Assembly: GCA_914767715.1 (NCBI GenBank)
Contig: OU612073.1
Location: 10,788,001 to 10,852,000 of the forward strand
DNA: 64,000 nucleotides
Direction of reading: 5' to 3'
Source: Membranipora membranacea
Taxonomy: Eukaryota > Bryozoa > Gymnolaemata > Cheilostomatida > Membraniporidae
Part shown: piece after piece, positions 22,406 to 35,000 of the stretch
Numbering within the stretch: the first letter of the stretch is position 1
Layout: every line of letters starts with the position of its first letter
Program-made: the position numbers and the translations under genes
Notes under the pieces: model-generated
Seen by the model: the letters and a program-made list of their open reading frames with translations, nothing else
Databases searched by the model: none
What the model was told of the DNA's origin: nothing

Positions 22406-22689
22406 TAACCTGCAAAAGTGTAGAGTTAAATCAGAATAGTTTACTTCCTTTTATTCTGGTAGTATATACCACAATAATATGATAACCTAATTGTTTTCTC
22501 CATTGTTATACCTTAATTGCGACTTTCGCTAATGAAGCATTGTGGCAACTTTCATAGTTGTAAGAAGCATGTTTTGTATTGATTTTATATAAATAAAACT
22601 GTCATACAATGAGATGTACCAACTTCTTTCACTAAGTGAATATTATAATGATTTATTTATTTAAAATTGATTTCCTATTTATTTAAAAT

Positions 22690-22925
22690 TTATTAAAATC
22701 CGATGACTTGTCACATGTTACATCCCAAAGCATAGGCAGCGAAATTAGTTGCCATACTAGGGAGGCTGCAATATCTGTGCCAGGTTGCTCTCGGTTTGCA
22801 CACCTGAGGGCCAACCAAATCCCAGTAGTCGATGGACCACAGCGGGACTTCGAACCCAAGACCTTCAGCACTTGCGTGTTACAGATACGGCGCTCTAACC
22901 AGCTGAGCCACTTCCTACTACTTTT
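22690..22925 (-). mobile_element. tRNA-derived SINE, copy 2
   Basis: The head TGGCTCAGCTGGTTAGAGCG (near 22910) and box B-like GGTTCGAAGTCC (near 22855) are followed by the same body as copy 1. It lies in the 5'-UTR intron of GN-rich member 3. The equivalent intron of member 4 has an almost identical SINE at the same place, so the insertion came before the duplication. Confidence 0.75.
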
Positions 22926-23221
22926 TCATTCAGTCTAGAACCGGTTTATGCGGAAGTCAAACTTTTCTCATTACATCACAAAGAACGACCCAGCTTTCAT
23001 GTTTACAAGATTAATTACTTACGATTAATTTATTTTATTTTTATTAAATCAACTATGTCTACGAGTTTTTTCTCTGATTCTTGTTCTTTTTTGACTGCTA
23101 ATCGAAAACAGTCTTGGAATTGTTGCGGCAGTCAATAAAATGTATTTATACAAAAAAAACCAGTTGAATTACATCAGTGATTAAATAATGGCCAATGCCA
23201 ACACACAAAAGGTCTACTTAC

Positions 23222-23328
23222 CTTTTTTAAAAGACAAGTTTGTCCGAGAAATATATTTCGCACCACACTAGGGAAGCCTTTTCCTTGCAATGAATGAATT
23301 TGAAACTTTATTGAGCTGTCACTTTATA
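23222..23328 (-). promoter_or_regulatory. TATA box and non-coding first exon of GN-rich member 3
   Basis: TATAAAG lies at 23328-23322 on the minus strand. The leader exon contains ATTCATTCATTGCAAGG and ends at 23222 before donor GTAAGT. It is conserved in member 4 (31195-31301). The 5'-UTR intron to the signal exon is about 810 bp. Confidence 0.72.
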
Positions 23329-23723
23329 GCACTAAATGAGACGATAGGAAGTTCACCATCCGGATAAAGGATGTGTGTAAAACTTACTATAAGTACATAT
23401 TTATACTTATGGCATTAACCACATGTTCTGCCATCTCTTCCTCGACCAAGCAGGAACTGTTGGACATTTACAACATGGTTACATGGATGTGACACTCTAA
23501 GGTGATTATCAGCGAACAGAGAATTGAGAAAACAATTTGACATCATTAAAATACATTTATTATATGTGGAAGCATTTATAAATCCACCCACATACATACT
23601 AGGTGTGGGGGCATTGGTTATATATAAATTTTGTTTGAAGTCAGTATCCAGAAAACAATTTGACATCATAAAGATATTTATGGACGCATTACAAACCTTC
23701 CCACACAACAAACAGGGCATTGA

Positions 23724-24616
23724 GGTTTATCGCAACCTATGAAGAAAAAGTCATTTTTGAAGTTAAATTGTGCAAGGTTGTAAAGCTGTGCAGAATCAGC
23801 CACTAACAGAAAAGTGTATTCAAATCCGAATCCTCATTTACACATGGCAAATTGATAAGAGCGTAGAATATCAAGAAGATTCAGGTCTTTTGTTACTTAG
23901 GCTCAGGTGAAGGTGTACAAGAAAACCCCCAAACTTCACTTCCCCTTCAAACTTGTCAAGAGGAGCCAAAGGTGGTCTTTCTTTAAGAGACGACTTTGAG
24001 ACTTAACAGTAAAACGCCTAGCATGGAAATGACGAGTTCATAGCCTCGATATCCTCAATTAAAATAGGCGATTGTGCAGGAGTGTCCTTACAATTAAAAT
24101 AGGAGGACAACTCACAAGATATAATTTGTTATCATTGATAGTCAATGAAGGAGGGATTCATACACATACCTAGGACTTGGCAGTGTTGCTGCTGGATATG
24201 TTCCACCAATGTCTCACTTGGCACAAGATCTCTAGGAATTTGTTCTCCGATCTCATTTGTGACATCATGTTGGAGTTTGATCAGAGACTATATCTATAGT
24301 CTCTGGTTTGATATCAACATTCTGAAGCCTCTTGATATCCTCTACAATTGCAGAAGTCAGGGAGTCGAAACCACCAACTATGCTGTGCATAGAGCCAGGT
24401 TTGTAGAATTCTTTCATTACAACTTCTATCACCAAGTAGCTTGTTAAGGGAAACTCATCAAATGAACCTAAAAGTTCCCCCAGTTTGATCACAGCAGGGT
24501 TGTCTGAACGGTTAAACTACTTCTTGTAAGTCAGGTCATTGGCTTTTTCTCCAGATTTCTCGATAATGGCATTGACAAAATTTCTGTCATCCGGAACATT
24601 TATATCATCCTCATAG
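23724..24616 (-). pseudogene. Flavin amine oxidase, internally deleted pseudogene E
   Basis: Exon 3 (24616-24170) starts correctly after TTTATAG with the EDDINV block. Its centre, equivalent to roughly 120 residues of the substrate domain, is missing: the sequence passes from the region encoding the ...NEIGEQIP segment directly into the sequence encoding IKLQHDV. A small palindrome (AGAGACTATATCTATAGTCTCT) sits at the break, near 24285-24305. Exon 4 survives only as its acceptor plus a few codons (near 23724-23740). Exons 1 and 2 are absent. It is the block-1 counterpart of pseudogene D. Confidence 0.8.
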
Positions 24617-25785
24617 CTATAAAGCAGCAATGAGAAATGCAATGTTAAAATATTGCTTGCAAACTAGTCAGAAATATAGTTGTCAGCATAGAAATTCCTA
24701 CATGATTTAAAAACAGATAACTCTTCATTCATGATAAAAATTTCAAAAATTTCAAAAGAATCTAGCAGAGCCAAAGAAATAATCAGGTATTTTAATACCC
24801 AATATTCATATGTCTTCTATAGATATAATTTATTTTATAACATGGTTATCGGTTTTAAGTCAAACATAAATGCATAGTTTTATATTATTTTTTTATAAAA
24901 TATTTATAATTTATTTTACTAAATTATTTTATATAATTAAATGATTAATGATTTAAATTATTGAATAATAAAACATTATTACTTATTATAATATTCAAAA
25001 CATGGCTAATTGCTTGGTGCCAACTTATGATTTATCAAGGTCGTTACACCTTTCACCATTACAAGTGCTCATCATATATCCTACTAGCTTAACTGGACAC
25101 CAATGATGAATAAGACATGTCCATCACTTTCGTTAGAATATTTTAATTTTTCGCACAATTTCAATCTGAGGGACATGTTCAAGCTACACCTAACTTCAAA
25201 TATTTTTTTAGATAATATGATGGCATCTACTTTTAACAGTTCGTTTGTAACGTGAAAAGTTGATACTGTGAATTTATGGTGTTGCAATTTGTTTTTTTTT
25301 CTTAATTGCATTATAAATCACATGACTTGAGAATGCTTTGCTTTGAGGAAGGGATATGAGTCATGTGTAACATACTTTGTTGGAGAGTTAAAATTAATAA
25401 AAGTAATATCCTTCTTTGATCATTTTAGGAGGAGATCCTGGTCGATTTCACAGAATCAAGTGATTTACGAATTCCATGAAAAATCCATCCACGAACATTT
25501 CATGTCAAGATTAAAGCTCGAATTGATCTTGATGCTGATGGCAACTACATCAAATTCATCAGTCCAGAACAAGCATGTAGGTCTCTGGCTTGCCAAGCAT
25601 GATCTAAAGGAAACAGGAAGAGCGTGTCTTGCAACAGCAGTGTACAATATTTGTACATCATCAAGGTTCTATTTACGAGGTCAGCAGAGAAGAAATATTT
25701 TACGCCACACTTGCTACACAAATATCATCATTCTAATGTGCCTTAGCAAATAGTTCCTAATGAATGTCTTTGTTATCTCCAACAG
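24617..25785. other. AT-rich spacer, LINE fragment and unknown relic
   Basis: A very AT-rich, TTTATAAT-like stretch lies at about 24820-25000. A LINE 3' fragment lies at about 25095-25245. An open-frame relic at 25430-25690 reads FHVKIKARIDLDADGNYIKF in one frame and is closed by stops. Its origin is not recognised. Confidence 0.5.
25095..25245 (+). mobile_element. LINE 3' fragment, copy 1 (truncated)
   Basis: It matches 34190-34325 base for base over long stretches (for example GATGGCATCTACTTTTAACA). In the longer copy this continues into a C-terminal LINE ORF2 motif. It breaks off at the right limit of duplicated block 1. Confidence 0.55.
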
Positions 25786-26018
25786 CTGTGACGATGATAC
25801 AGATATACTAGAAAATGGAAATCTATCTGAAGCCATCATCAAGAAAACAGGTCAGAAAGCAAATGAACTCACTGTCAAGGAGTATCTTCCAAGTATCGTG
25901 ACCAAATTAGGAGGAATGTTAAGTCCGATTGTAAGTTTCCCTTACGACTTAACCCTCTACAAAGAATTCTGCAAACCAGGAGCCATGCATAATATAGTGG
26001 GTGGCTTCGAATCCCTCT
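25786..26018 (+). pseudogene. Flavin amine oxidase exon 3 fragment F
   Basis: It opens after a proper AACAG acceptor and reads SCDDDTDILENGNLSEAIIK, then KPGAMHNIVGGFES, matching pseudogene G exon 3 closely. There is a small internal deletion after SPIVSFP. At about 26018 it fuses directly to sequence homologous to 18250, so the rest of the gene is gone. This junction records the rearrangement that created the tandem block. Confidence 0.8.
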
Positions 26019-26584
26019 CTCCCAGCTTGCTCCTCTCCCTAGGATCCGAATGTGTTTATATAATACATCATTGGTAAAACAATGATAGGACACTTTTCAA
26101 CTTTCCTTATGGACAGCACAAATCTGCTTCTCGTTTCGTCAGAGGATTATTGTTCTATGTTTTATAGCTAGTATAATATAATAAATATATGTAAATACAA
26201 ATGTGTCAATGAAATAAACCAGCATTCACACGATTAAAGCCAATTCTGACCCCTATTCCGACAAGACTATTCAAGGATGCTGAATACTGACTACGAAGGA
26301 ATAAAAATTTAGATATTACCGTATGCTTTAAACATATTACGCTCTGTCTGTGTGTGGGTGTAATGATTATTACACGGTGTCAAATTATTTATCTGATATC
26401 TGTGTTCTAACAATGGACACTAATGTGTCACATCCTATGTACCAATTTCCGCCCGATTCCGACGGAGGTGGCACGCGATAATAAAATTAAAATAAACATG
26501 AATGATATATAAATAAATAATATCTAGATATTAGTTAGTCCTAGACACGGCCGGATATCCAGTGCTGATCATCAACAGTAATGG
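26019..26584. other. Left end of duplicated block 2
   Basis: Homologous to 18250-18800. Non-coding, and nothing else is seen. Confidence 0.6.
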
Positions 26585-26686
26585 TATAAAACTGCAGCAC
26601 AATCATGTCCAGTATTCATTCATCGCAAAATAGCTTCTTTGGTGTGGAGCAGAATATTTTGTCAGATAAGGTTAACTTAAAAAAAG
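26585..26686 (+). promoter_or_regulatory. TATA box and non-coding first exon of GN-rich member 2
   Basis: TATAAAA lies at 26585-26591. The leader exon, with ATTCATTCATCGCAAAATAG, ends at 26686 before donor GTACGA. Confidence 0.75.
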
Positions 26687-27023
26687 GTACGATCTCGTGT
26701 GTTGGCATTAGCCGTTACTTTATTATCACTTATCTGATGTCACTGGTTAAAACGACAGCTGCTCTATTCTTTTAAATAGGAGAAATGTTTTGCATAAGCT
26801 AGTCCAGGATTAATGTTGTTGCGTTGCACTGTGCAAAAAGACACCATTGAAGTATCATAACCACTAAAAGCCGATGATTTTTATTATTTTATATACTATC
26901 GGATTAAAAAGAATTATTGAACTATTCTGCTTATTTTTAAAACTTTGTAAGGATAACTTTCGTTCGATGAAAATGTTTTTTAAATTCTTAATCTTACTTA
27001 CTGCAATTTACAGGTTATCGAGA

Positions 27024-27884
27024 ATGATGTCTATGTATATTCTTAGTCTTACTATTGCTGCCATAATTGTTGCTGGTTTGGCAGCTGAAGGTGGGTGTTT
27101 TTCTACTATCAGCAGCTGTATCATAAGTACGAGTAGAACCAGTTTTTAAAGTGAGATATTATGGAGTGATTCAATAATATGTAACTTGCCAAAAGTGGCG
27201 TGACCTGAATCTGAAAGTTTATCATACAGTCTTAAAGCCGCAAAATTGCCTAGATCAAGATTTGATTAGGAAGTCCCAAACATTGGTTTTATGCAATTGT
27301 CCGAGGTCGGAATTCCCTCCCCCTGAACCAACTATATTACTATGCCTACTTTCCTATCACTGTCCGCGTGTAGAGTTAATATGACCTGTGGGTGGAGCTA
27401 CCAAGTATTTTAGACAAATATTTCTATTGATATTCTGGTCACTTGGCAGAGCAAGGTGTCCATACACAAATTCCTTGCTATACTTCTCATCAGATTTGTT
27501 ATCTCATTCATAGCGCAGACGCACTCATTGTACGAGCAAGCGTTACCTTCCTCATTCTACTATACCCCAACTTTGTTTGAATCTTCCGATTGTTCATAAG
27601 TTACTTGTTCTAAAAAGATTTTAAAACTTTTTGTTGAAATTACTGTTTTTGATGTCACTACACAATCCCCTGTTGTAGATAAAAATGGATGCTCCAATAC
27701 AGGAAACAATAATGGCAACTTTAACAGGGGCGGAGTAAATGGTAATTTCAACAGGGGGTCCAATAATGGCAACAGAAATACAGGAGGCGGTTATAATGGG
27801 AACTTTATCGGATGTAAAGGAAGAAGTAACAGAAACGGCAATTCTGGTGGATTTAAATATGATCTCTCCGGAAACTGGTACTGA
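27024..27884 (+). CDS. Secreted glycine/asparagine-rich peptide, member 2
   Basis: Two coding exons, 27024-27090 and 27679-27884, join in phase 1 to give 90 residues. The signal peptide is MMSMYILSLTIAAIIVAGLA. The mature part begins DKNGCSNTGNNNGNFNRGG and ends YDLSGNWY. The two cysteines seen in member 1 are kept (GCS and GCKGR). Several basic residues in the tail (KGRSNRNG) give a mildly cationic peptide. A TTACAG acceptor ends the 5'-UTR intron just before the exon. It is the duplicate of member 1, and open-frame and splice signals are intact in both, suggesting that both are used. Confidence 0.85.
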
Positions 27885-29436
27885 ATTATTAGCTATAATT
27901 TAGGTAGTCATTTAAATGTATGCGATTTTAATGACCTTTTCCTAAATTATAGATCTTACTACTGCTTGTGTATGAAGTAATAATAAATTGTTAAACCTAT
28001 AATTAAAATTGCTACAACAATTTTCAAGCTCTTCCTCACAATCATTATGCTCAACATGTTCCTCACTTTTTAACTTGCCAAACGATTAGCGGTTCTGTAT
28101 TCCATAGCAAGTTAATTGAGTAGGTTATGCCCTCTCTAAGCATGAACCGACAACTCCATCTCAATATCGTTAAGTTACAAAAAAATATACCTGACCTGAC
28201 AAATTCCAAACAAAACCAAGCAAGTAGAGCTCTCCAATATAATAATTGGGGCATATATTCAAAATTGTTTGGTCGACAAGAAAACTGAAAGAGGCAATTT
28301 AATATCTCAAGGGAACCACTGATTTGATGGTGGATTGTTTTCTTGAAGAGTTTGTATTGAAATTCCGGCTGTGATTGGTTATTGCACTTAGGCCAAGCAT
28401 TTTTAGCAATGTTTACTCTGTAAACCTGTACAATTACACAGCGGTGTTGATAATTACTTGTGTGGTGTTATGTAAGTCCAAAGAAGTAAAACACTTTCAA
28501 AACACTTTCAACTTATAGTTTACACTGTTTTCAGTGGAGGTTCTGGAGGGGACCTCATAGTGCCTACACTCATCACTCATATCATCAGAGTACAGTAGGG
28601 AGCAAACACAAAATTGAGTTAATAATGCACAGATATATTCATAGCACCACCAGTTGAGGCAAAGTCGTAACCTTTTGACATCCATCTCTTGAGGCTGATA
28701 TGAAAAGAAATTTCCTGTGCTCAGCTCCTAAATTACTCCCACCCCGAATACCCTTTGTCACAAGTTTTTCATCCACCCATTCCAGCGGTCCGCTAGTTGT
28801 GTCCAATGCAGAGTGTACAGGCTCACATTTGAGTATGAAACTCAGCGATGACAAAAATTAGACACTTATCACTCAAGCTTCTCAGTGGATCATCATAAGA
28901 ATTTTGTGTATGTGCCCCGACTGAAGTGGGAGCAATTTCCTATTTTTGGCCCCCTACTCATTTTACATGGCCCTTACTAATAGGATCGGATCACAAAAGT
29001 AATTTGTCATGTCATGCAAACATTATCATATACTTGTTACGAAACAAGATTGACGTGTAGTCATCTGTTCACGCTCAGAGAAGGGGCAGACTACTCAATC
29101 AACTTGATATGGAACAGAAAAACCATTAAGAGTTTTTTTGCAAGAATAAATACAAGTTGCTTGTTAGGAATTATGCTTTTGAGCAGAGCTGGTAACGACG
29201 TTGCGTTGTAGAATGGCAATAACAACAATTGACATGATGTTCCTCCGAATGTGGCAAACCAAACTAAACAATGAAATAAAACGGAACTGAAACAAATTGT
29301 TTATTTGTTTATACTTATATTAGCAAGTAAAAGGAAGACGGAAATTAATGAAAAAGGTGGCAGGTAACAATAAATAAATTTTATACTGTAAACAATAAAT
29401 TATTGTAATCCGGTATTCTAAGTTTCAGTCAATGAT
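27885..29436. other. Spacer between GN-rich genes 2 and 4
   Basis: Homologous to 19864-21546. An AATAAA-like signal lies near 27982. No conserved open frame. Part of it (about 28180-28450) reappears inverted at 63715-64000. Confidence 0.6.
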
Positions 29437-30384
29437 TCAGTACCATTTGCAATAATCATTATGAGATCCGCCAGAATTGCCATTTCCATTACCATTGTAC
29501 CCTCCACCAGTGTTTCCATTGCCATTGCTGTTGCCATTATAAGCCCCGCCTCTCCTATTGTCGTTTGCTCCTCTCCCGTTAAAGTTCCCATTATATCCGC
29601 CTCCTGTATTTCTGTTGCCATTATTAGATCCCCCATTGTAATTACCATTTACTCCGCCCCTGTTAAAGTGCCCATTATTATTCCCAGTATTGTACTGTCC
29701 ATTTCGGCTGTTTAGTCTTTGATCTACAACACAACGTTATGACATCAATATAAAAAATAACAGGCAAAACTCAAAGAATATTTAACCATATTGGGAACAG
29801 GCAAAATCATTATATGAGGAGCCTAAGAATAATTGATATTAACAAATCTGTAAAGACAGTGTTTCTTGTTCCATGCATCTGACCCTGTAATTATTAAATT
29901 TTGTGAGCATTTTAGTGTGGAATATGGTAATGGACAGTTTGCAATATCACATTACCTGAGCACAAATGCAAGCTCTACAAGACAATGGAGATTCTTCAGC
30001 TTTACACAGTGATCACAGAGTAGGGCATTTATGTATATATATATATATATTTATATATATAGGTAAGATATAGGTATGACAATGTTTTCCCGCATCATTT
30101 TTGTATGCATGAAAGCTTCTTCTACTCTACAAAATTGTCCAACCTAACTCCTAACTTGAGAATTTATAGAACTTCATAATCAAGTTACTCATGCCAGTGC
30201 TCAGGTTACAGGACCTAACAAGGTCAAGGCATCCTTTCATACAAAGAGTTCACAGTCTCTCCGTTTTGAAAGTGATCGGATTTGTGATAACACAAAAACG
30301 GTACCCACCTTGATGATCGTAGCGTTGTGCTGCCACACCAACAACAATCACCGCAGCAATAGTGAGGATGTACATCATCATCAT
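29437..30384 (-). CDS. Secreted glycine/asparagine-rich peptide, member 4
   Basis: Two coding exons, 30384-30309 and 29723-29437, join in phase 1 to give 120 residues. The signal peptide is MMMMYILTIAAVIVVGVAA, then QRYDHQDQRLNSRNGQ. The body alternates NRGGVNG, NGGSNNGN, RNTGGGYNGN and GNSNGNGN units and ends HNDYCKWY, with one cysteine. The aromatic tail W-Y is shared with members 1 and 2. It is the full-length version of member 3. The promoter and leader exon lie at 31195-31301, and the 5'-UTR intron contains SINE copy 3. Confidence 0.85.
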
Positions 30385-30659
30385 TAACCTGCAATGTGTA
30401 GAGTAAAATCAGGATAGCTTCCTTTTATTCTGGTAGTATATACCACAATATGATAACCTAATTGTTTTCTCCATTGTTATACCTTAATTGCGACTTTCGC
30501 TAAGGAAGCATTGTGGCAACTTTCATACTTGTAAGAAGCATGTTTTGTATTGATTTTATATAAATAAAACTGTCATACAATGATATGTACCACCTTCTTT
30601 CACTAAGTGATTATTATAATGATTTATTTATTTAAAATTGTTTTCCTATTTGATTAAAA

Positions 30660-30900
30660 TTGATTAAAATCCGATGACTTGTCACATATTACATTCCAAA
30701 GCATAGACAGCGAAATTAGTTGCCGTACTAGGGAGGCCGCAATATCTGTGCCAGGTTGCTCTCGGTTTGCACACCTGAGGGCCAACCAAATCCCAGTAGT
30801 CGATGGACCACAGCGGGACTTCGAACCCAAGACCTTCAGCATTTGCGTGTTACAGATACGGCGCTCTAACCAGCTGAGCCGCTTCCTACTACTTTTTTAT
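30660..30900 (-). mobile_element. tRNA-derived SINE, copy 3
   Basis: Almost identical to copy 2 and at the same place in the paralogous intron (head near 30882, box B-like GGTTCGAAGTCC near 30827). Confidence 0.75.
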
Positions 30901-31194
30901 TCAATCTAGAACCGCTTTATGCGGAAGTCAAACTTTTCTCATTACATCACAAAGAACGGCCCAGCTTTCATGTTTACAAGATTAATTACTTACGATTAAT
31001 TTATTTTATTTTTATTAAATTAATTATGTCTACGAATTTTTTTGCTGTGATTTTTGTTCTTTTTTGACTGCTAATGGAAAACAGTCTTGGAATTGTTGCG
31101 GCAGTCAATAAAATGTATGTATTCAAAAAAAACCAGTTGAATTACATAAGTGATTAAATAATGGCCAATGCCAACACACAAAAGGTCTACTTAC

Positions 31195-31301
31195 CTTTTT
31201 TAAAAGACAAGTTTGTCTGAGAAATATATTTCGCACCACACTAGGGAAGCCTTTTCCTTGCAATGAATGAATTTTAAACTTTATTCAGCTGTCATTTTAT
31301 A
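31195..31301 (-). promoter_or_regulatory. TATA box and non-coding first exon of GN-rich member 4
   Basis: TATAAAA lies at 31301-31295. The leader exon ends at 31195 before donor GTAAGT, as in member 3. Confidence 0.72.
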
Positions 31302-32042
31302 GCACTACATGAGACGAGAGGAAGTTCACCATCCGGATAGAGGATGTGTGTAAAACTTACTATAAGTAGATATTATTAATTATAAATATAAATGTTTATG
31401 GCATTAACCACATGTTCCGCCATCTCTTCCTCGACCGAGCAGGAACTGTTGGACATTTACATCATGGTTACAAGGATGTGATACTCTAAGGTGATTATCA
31501 GCACACAGAGAACAGAGAAAACAATTTGACATCATTAAAATATATTTATTATATGTGGAAGCATTAACAAATCCACCCACATACATATTAGGTGTCGGGC
31601 ATTGGTTATATAAAAATTTTGTTTGAAGTCAGTACTCAGAAAACAATTTGACATCATGAAGATATTTATGGACGCATTACAAACCTTCCCACAAACAAAC
31701 AGGGCATTGAGGATATATATATTATATAAAACTTTTATTGTCAGCAACAATTCATATGGCAGAATATTTTCTAAGTATGAGATATAATATTTACATTCTT
31801 TTTCCTTGCAGTGAGTATTCAGCAACTTTGAATAGTCCCGTTGGAATAAGAATGATATTTAATTATTTTTTGCTTTTTTTATACACTACTAGCTTTGTAA
31901 GAACTATTGAAAACACATTCTTTGTCCACATATAAACTAAAGAAAAAAAATAGAAGATTTAGGCTGGCCCTAAGGATAGTTGCAATAAGTGTCAGAAAAT
32001 CCTTTTATTGAAAGTAAGCATCCTAGAGAGTGGAGCAAGCAG
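31302..32042. other. Spacer between GN-rich member 4 and oxidase pseudogene D
   Basis: The left part is homologous to 23330-23720 and includes a small internal repeat (AACAATTTGACATCAT twice, about 31520 and 31645). The stretch 31715-31980 has no counterpart in block 1. No gene is recognised. Confidence 0.5.
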
Positions 32043-35000
32043 CTAGAAACAGGATAAGTAAGTAATGAGCCATTGGCAGTGACACTTCCACATTTGCCAA
32101 CTAAAACTAAACTTTTCAAACTGTCGAAGGTTGGAAAATACATCATTAACTTTATCCAAAGATAAATCTCCCCTAACAGGATTAAGACCAAAGTAATTAA
32201 CCAATATCCTCTCACTAGTCAGGAGGGAGCCTTCTGCAAAGCCCATGTAGAACATTGTACGATCAGAGGGCGGGAAGCAGTCGCTGGCTATGTAAATATC
32301 AGCATCAGAGAAAAGCTTCAGCGACTCCCAATGTAGTTTGTTGCCATCAGTTCCTGGCTTTGGAAATTGACTGAACCCCTCTGATCCATCAAGTCCCCAG
32401 TACTTTCGCACAACACAGACTGGTTGCTCCGGAGGTTTATCGCAACCTGTGAAGAAAAGTCATTTTCAAAGTTAAATTGCGCACGGTTGTAAAGCTGTGC
32501 AGAATCAGCCACTAACAGAACAGTGTATTCAAATGCGAATCCTCATTTACACATGGCAAATTTATAAGAGCGTAGAATATCAAGAAGATGGTTTTTTTGT
32601 TGCTTAGGCTCAGGTGAAGGTGTACAAGAAAACCCCCAAACTCCACTTCCCCTTCAAACTTGTCAAGAGCAGCCACGAAGGTGGTCTTTCTTTGAGAGAC
32701 GACTTTGAGATTGAACAGTAAAACGCCTAGCATGGAAATGATGAGTTCATAGCCTTGATACCCTCAATTAAAGTAGGCGATTGTGCAGGATTGTCTTTAC
32801 AATTAAAATAGGAGGGCAACCCGCAAGATATGATTGTTATCATCGATGGTCAATGAAGGAGGGATTCATACACATACCTAGAACTTGGCAGAGTTGCTGC
32901 TGGATATGTTTCACCAACGTCTCACTTGGCACAAGATCTCTAGGAATTTGTTCTCCGATCTCATTTGTGAACCTTGAATGGTGTGGCCCATCTAGATCCT
33001 GGAACACATTGATATCGCGCTGAGTGTAGGTTGCCAAAATTGTTGCGTAGACACCTGTCACAGCAGCATTTCCAAAAGCTATGGTCTGATAATAGGGCAT
33101 GTTGCTGATAATAGCTCCTTTGTAAAGTCCATATTCCTCCCACCAGGTGCTAGGATAAGTCATGAACACTTTGACTGCAGGGAGAGGATTTGTTTGACTC
33201 ATTAGGTTTTTCACAGCTCCTGTCTTGGTTTTGAGCTGATCATCTTGATTCTTTCCATTCCCTTGCTTGCACAAGCAAAGATGATTTTCTCACTCTTAAA
33301 TGTCATGGGTTTTCTATTGTGATGAACAGTGACAACAAAATTTTTCTGGTCGAGTTCCTCAACAGATGTGACATCATGTTGGAGTTTGATATCAACATTC
33401 TGAAGCCTCTTGATTATCCTCTACAATCGCAGAAGTCGAAACCACCAACTATGCTGTGCATAGAGCCAGGTTTGTAGAATTCTTTCATTACATCTTCAAT
33501 CGCCAAGTAGCTTTTTAAGGGAAACTCATCAAATGAACCTAAAAGTTCTCCCAATTTGATCAAGGCAGGGTTGTCTGAATGGTTTAGGTACTCCTTGTAA
33601 GTCAGGTCATTGGCTTTTTCCCCAGATTTCTTGATAATGGCATTGACAAAATTTCTGTCATCCGGAACATTTATATCATCCTCATAGCTGTAAAGCAGCA
33701 ATAAGAAATACAATGTTAAAATATTGCTTGCATACAATTCAGAATTATGGTTGTCAGCTTAGAAATTCCTACATGATTCGCAAAGAACAGATAACTCATC
33801 ATTCATAATAAAAATTAAAGAAATTATCCAAAATAGTCTAGCAGAGCCAAAGAAATAATAAGGAATTTTAATAGCCAATAGTCATATGTCTTCATAGATA
33901 TAATATATGTAATAATATGGTTATTGGTTAATGTCAAAAATAAATGCAATAGTTTATTTATTATTTATTTATATTTTTTTATTACATTAATAAATATTTA
34001 ATAATTTATTTGAATTTTTTAATATAATCAAATAATTGATAACTAAATTTATTAGATGATAACATATTATAATTTGTTTTAATATACAAAACATACCTAA
34101 TTGCCTGGTACCAACTAACGAATTATCAAGGGCGTTACACCTTTTACCTTTACCAGTGCTCAACATATATTTTACTAGCATTACTGGAAATTAATTGATA
34201 AATAAGACCACCGATTTTGTTAGAATATTTTAATATTTTGCGCAATTTCAATCTGATAGACAAGTACTGCTACACCCAACTCCAAATAATTTCTTATATA
34301 ATATGATGGCATCTACTTTTAACAATATACCACTTAATTTACGTTCAATAATCAATTATAAATCGATCAGACGTAATTTTTCTGGTTATCTTTATCTTCA
34401 TCTTGAATTTTTTTTTCCCCTCTTTCTGTTGTATCTCGGTGGCTGATTTTGGAATGAAAAATTATGCCAATAAAGTAAAAAAAAAGATTATTGTTTGGAT
34501 GGTATTATTATGGAATTGTATTTTTTGTGACAAGTTGATAAATTCAAACAAGTGCATCGTTCTTTGATATTGTTAACATGCCAAAAGTGATTCTATGCCA
34601 ATGCTTGGCACCATTACCCACCTGCATGTAAGATCAAAGTGGCTAAGCAGATGAATGCGAGTGTCCTTGTCTTCACCAGTAATTCCCATCATATCATAGA
34701 GCTCGCTACCATGAGCCGCCCTTTTACCTCTCCAATATATCTCTGGCAGAGTGTTTGATGGCTCATCTCTAGCCATCATCTCTTTGGTTTCTACATTGAG
34801 ATCCTCTATAAGATAACCTTCTATCTTGTGTATCTTGGGGGTCATTCTGAAATTGTTCATTATACAATATATGATACTACAAAGATGAAAGAGAAAACTT
34901 GTTTTATTGTCTTTTCATATAATAAGCAACAAAATCTAGAGATTGAAGCCATGTCAGCCCTCCACCAGAGTTGCCGCCCTTGTGTATTGGACCGTGATTA

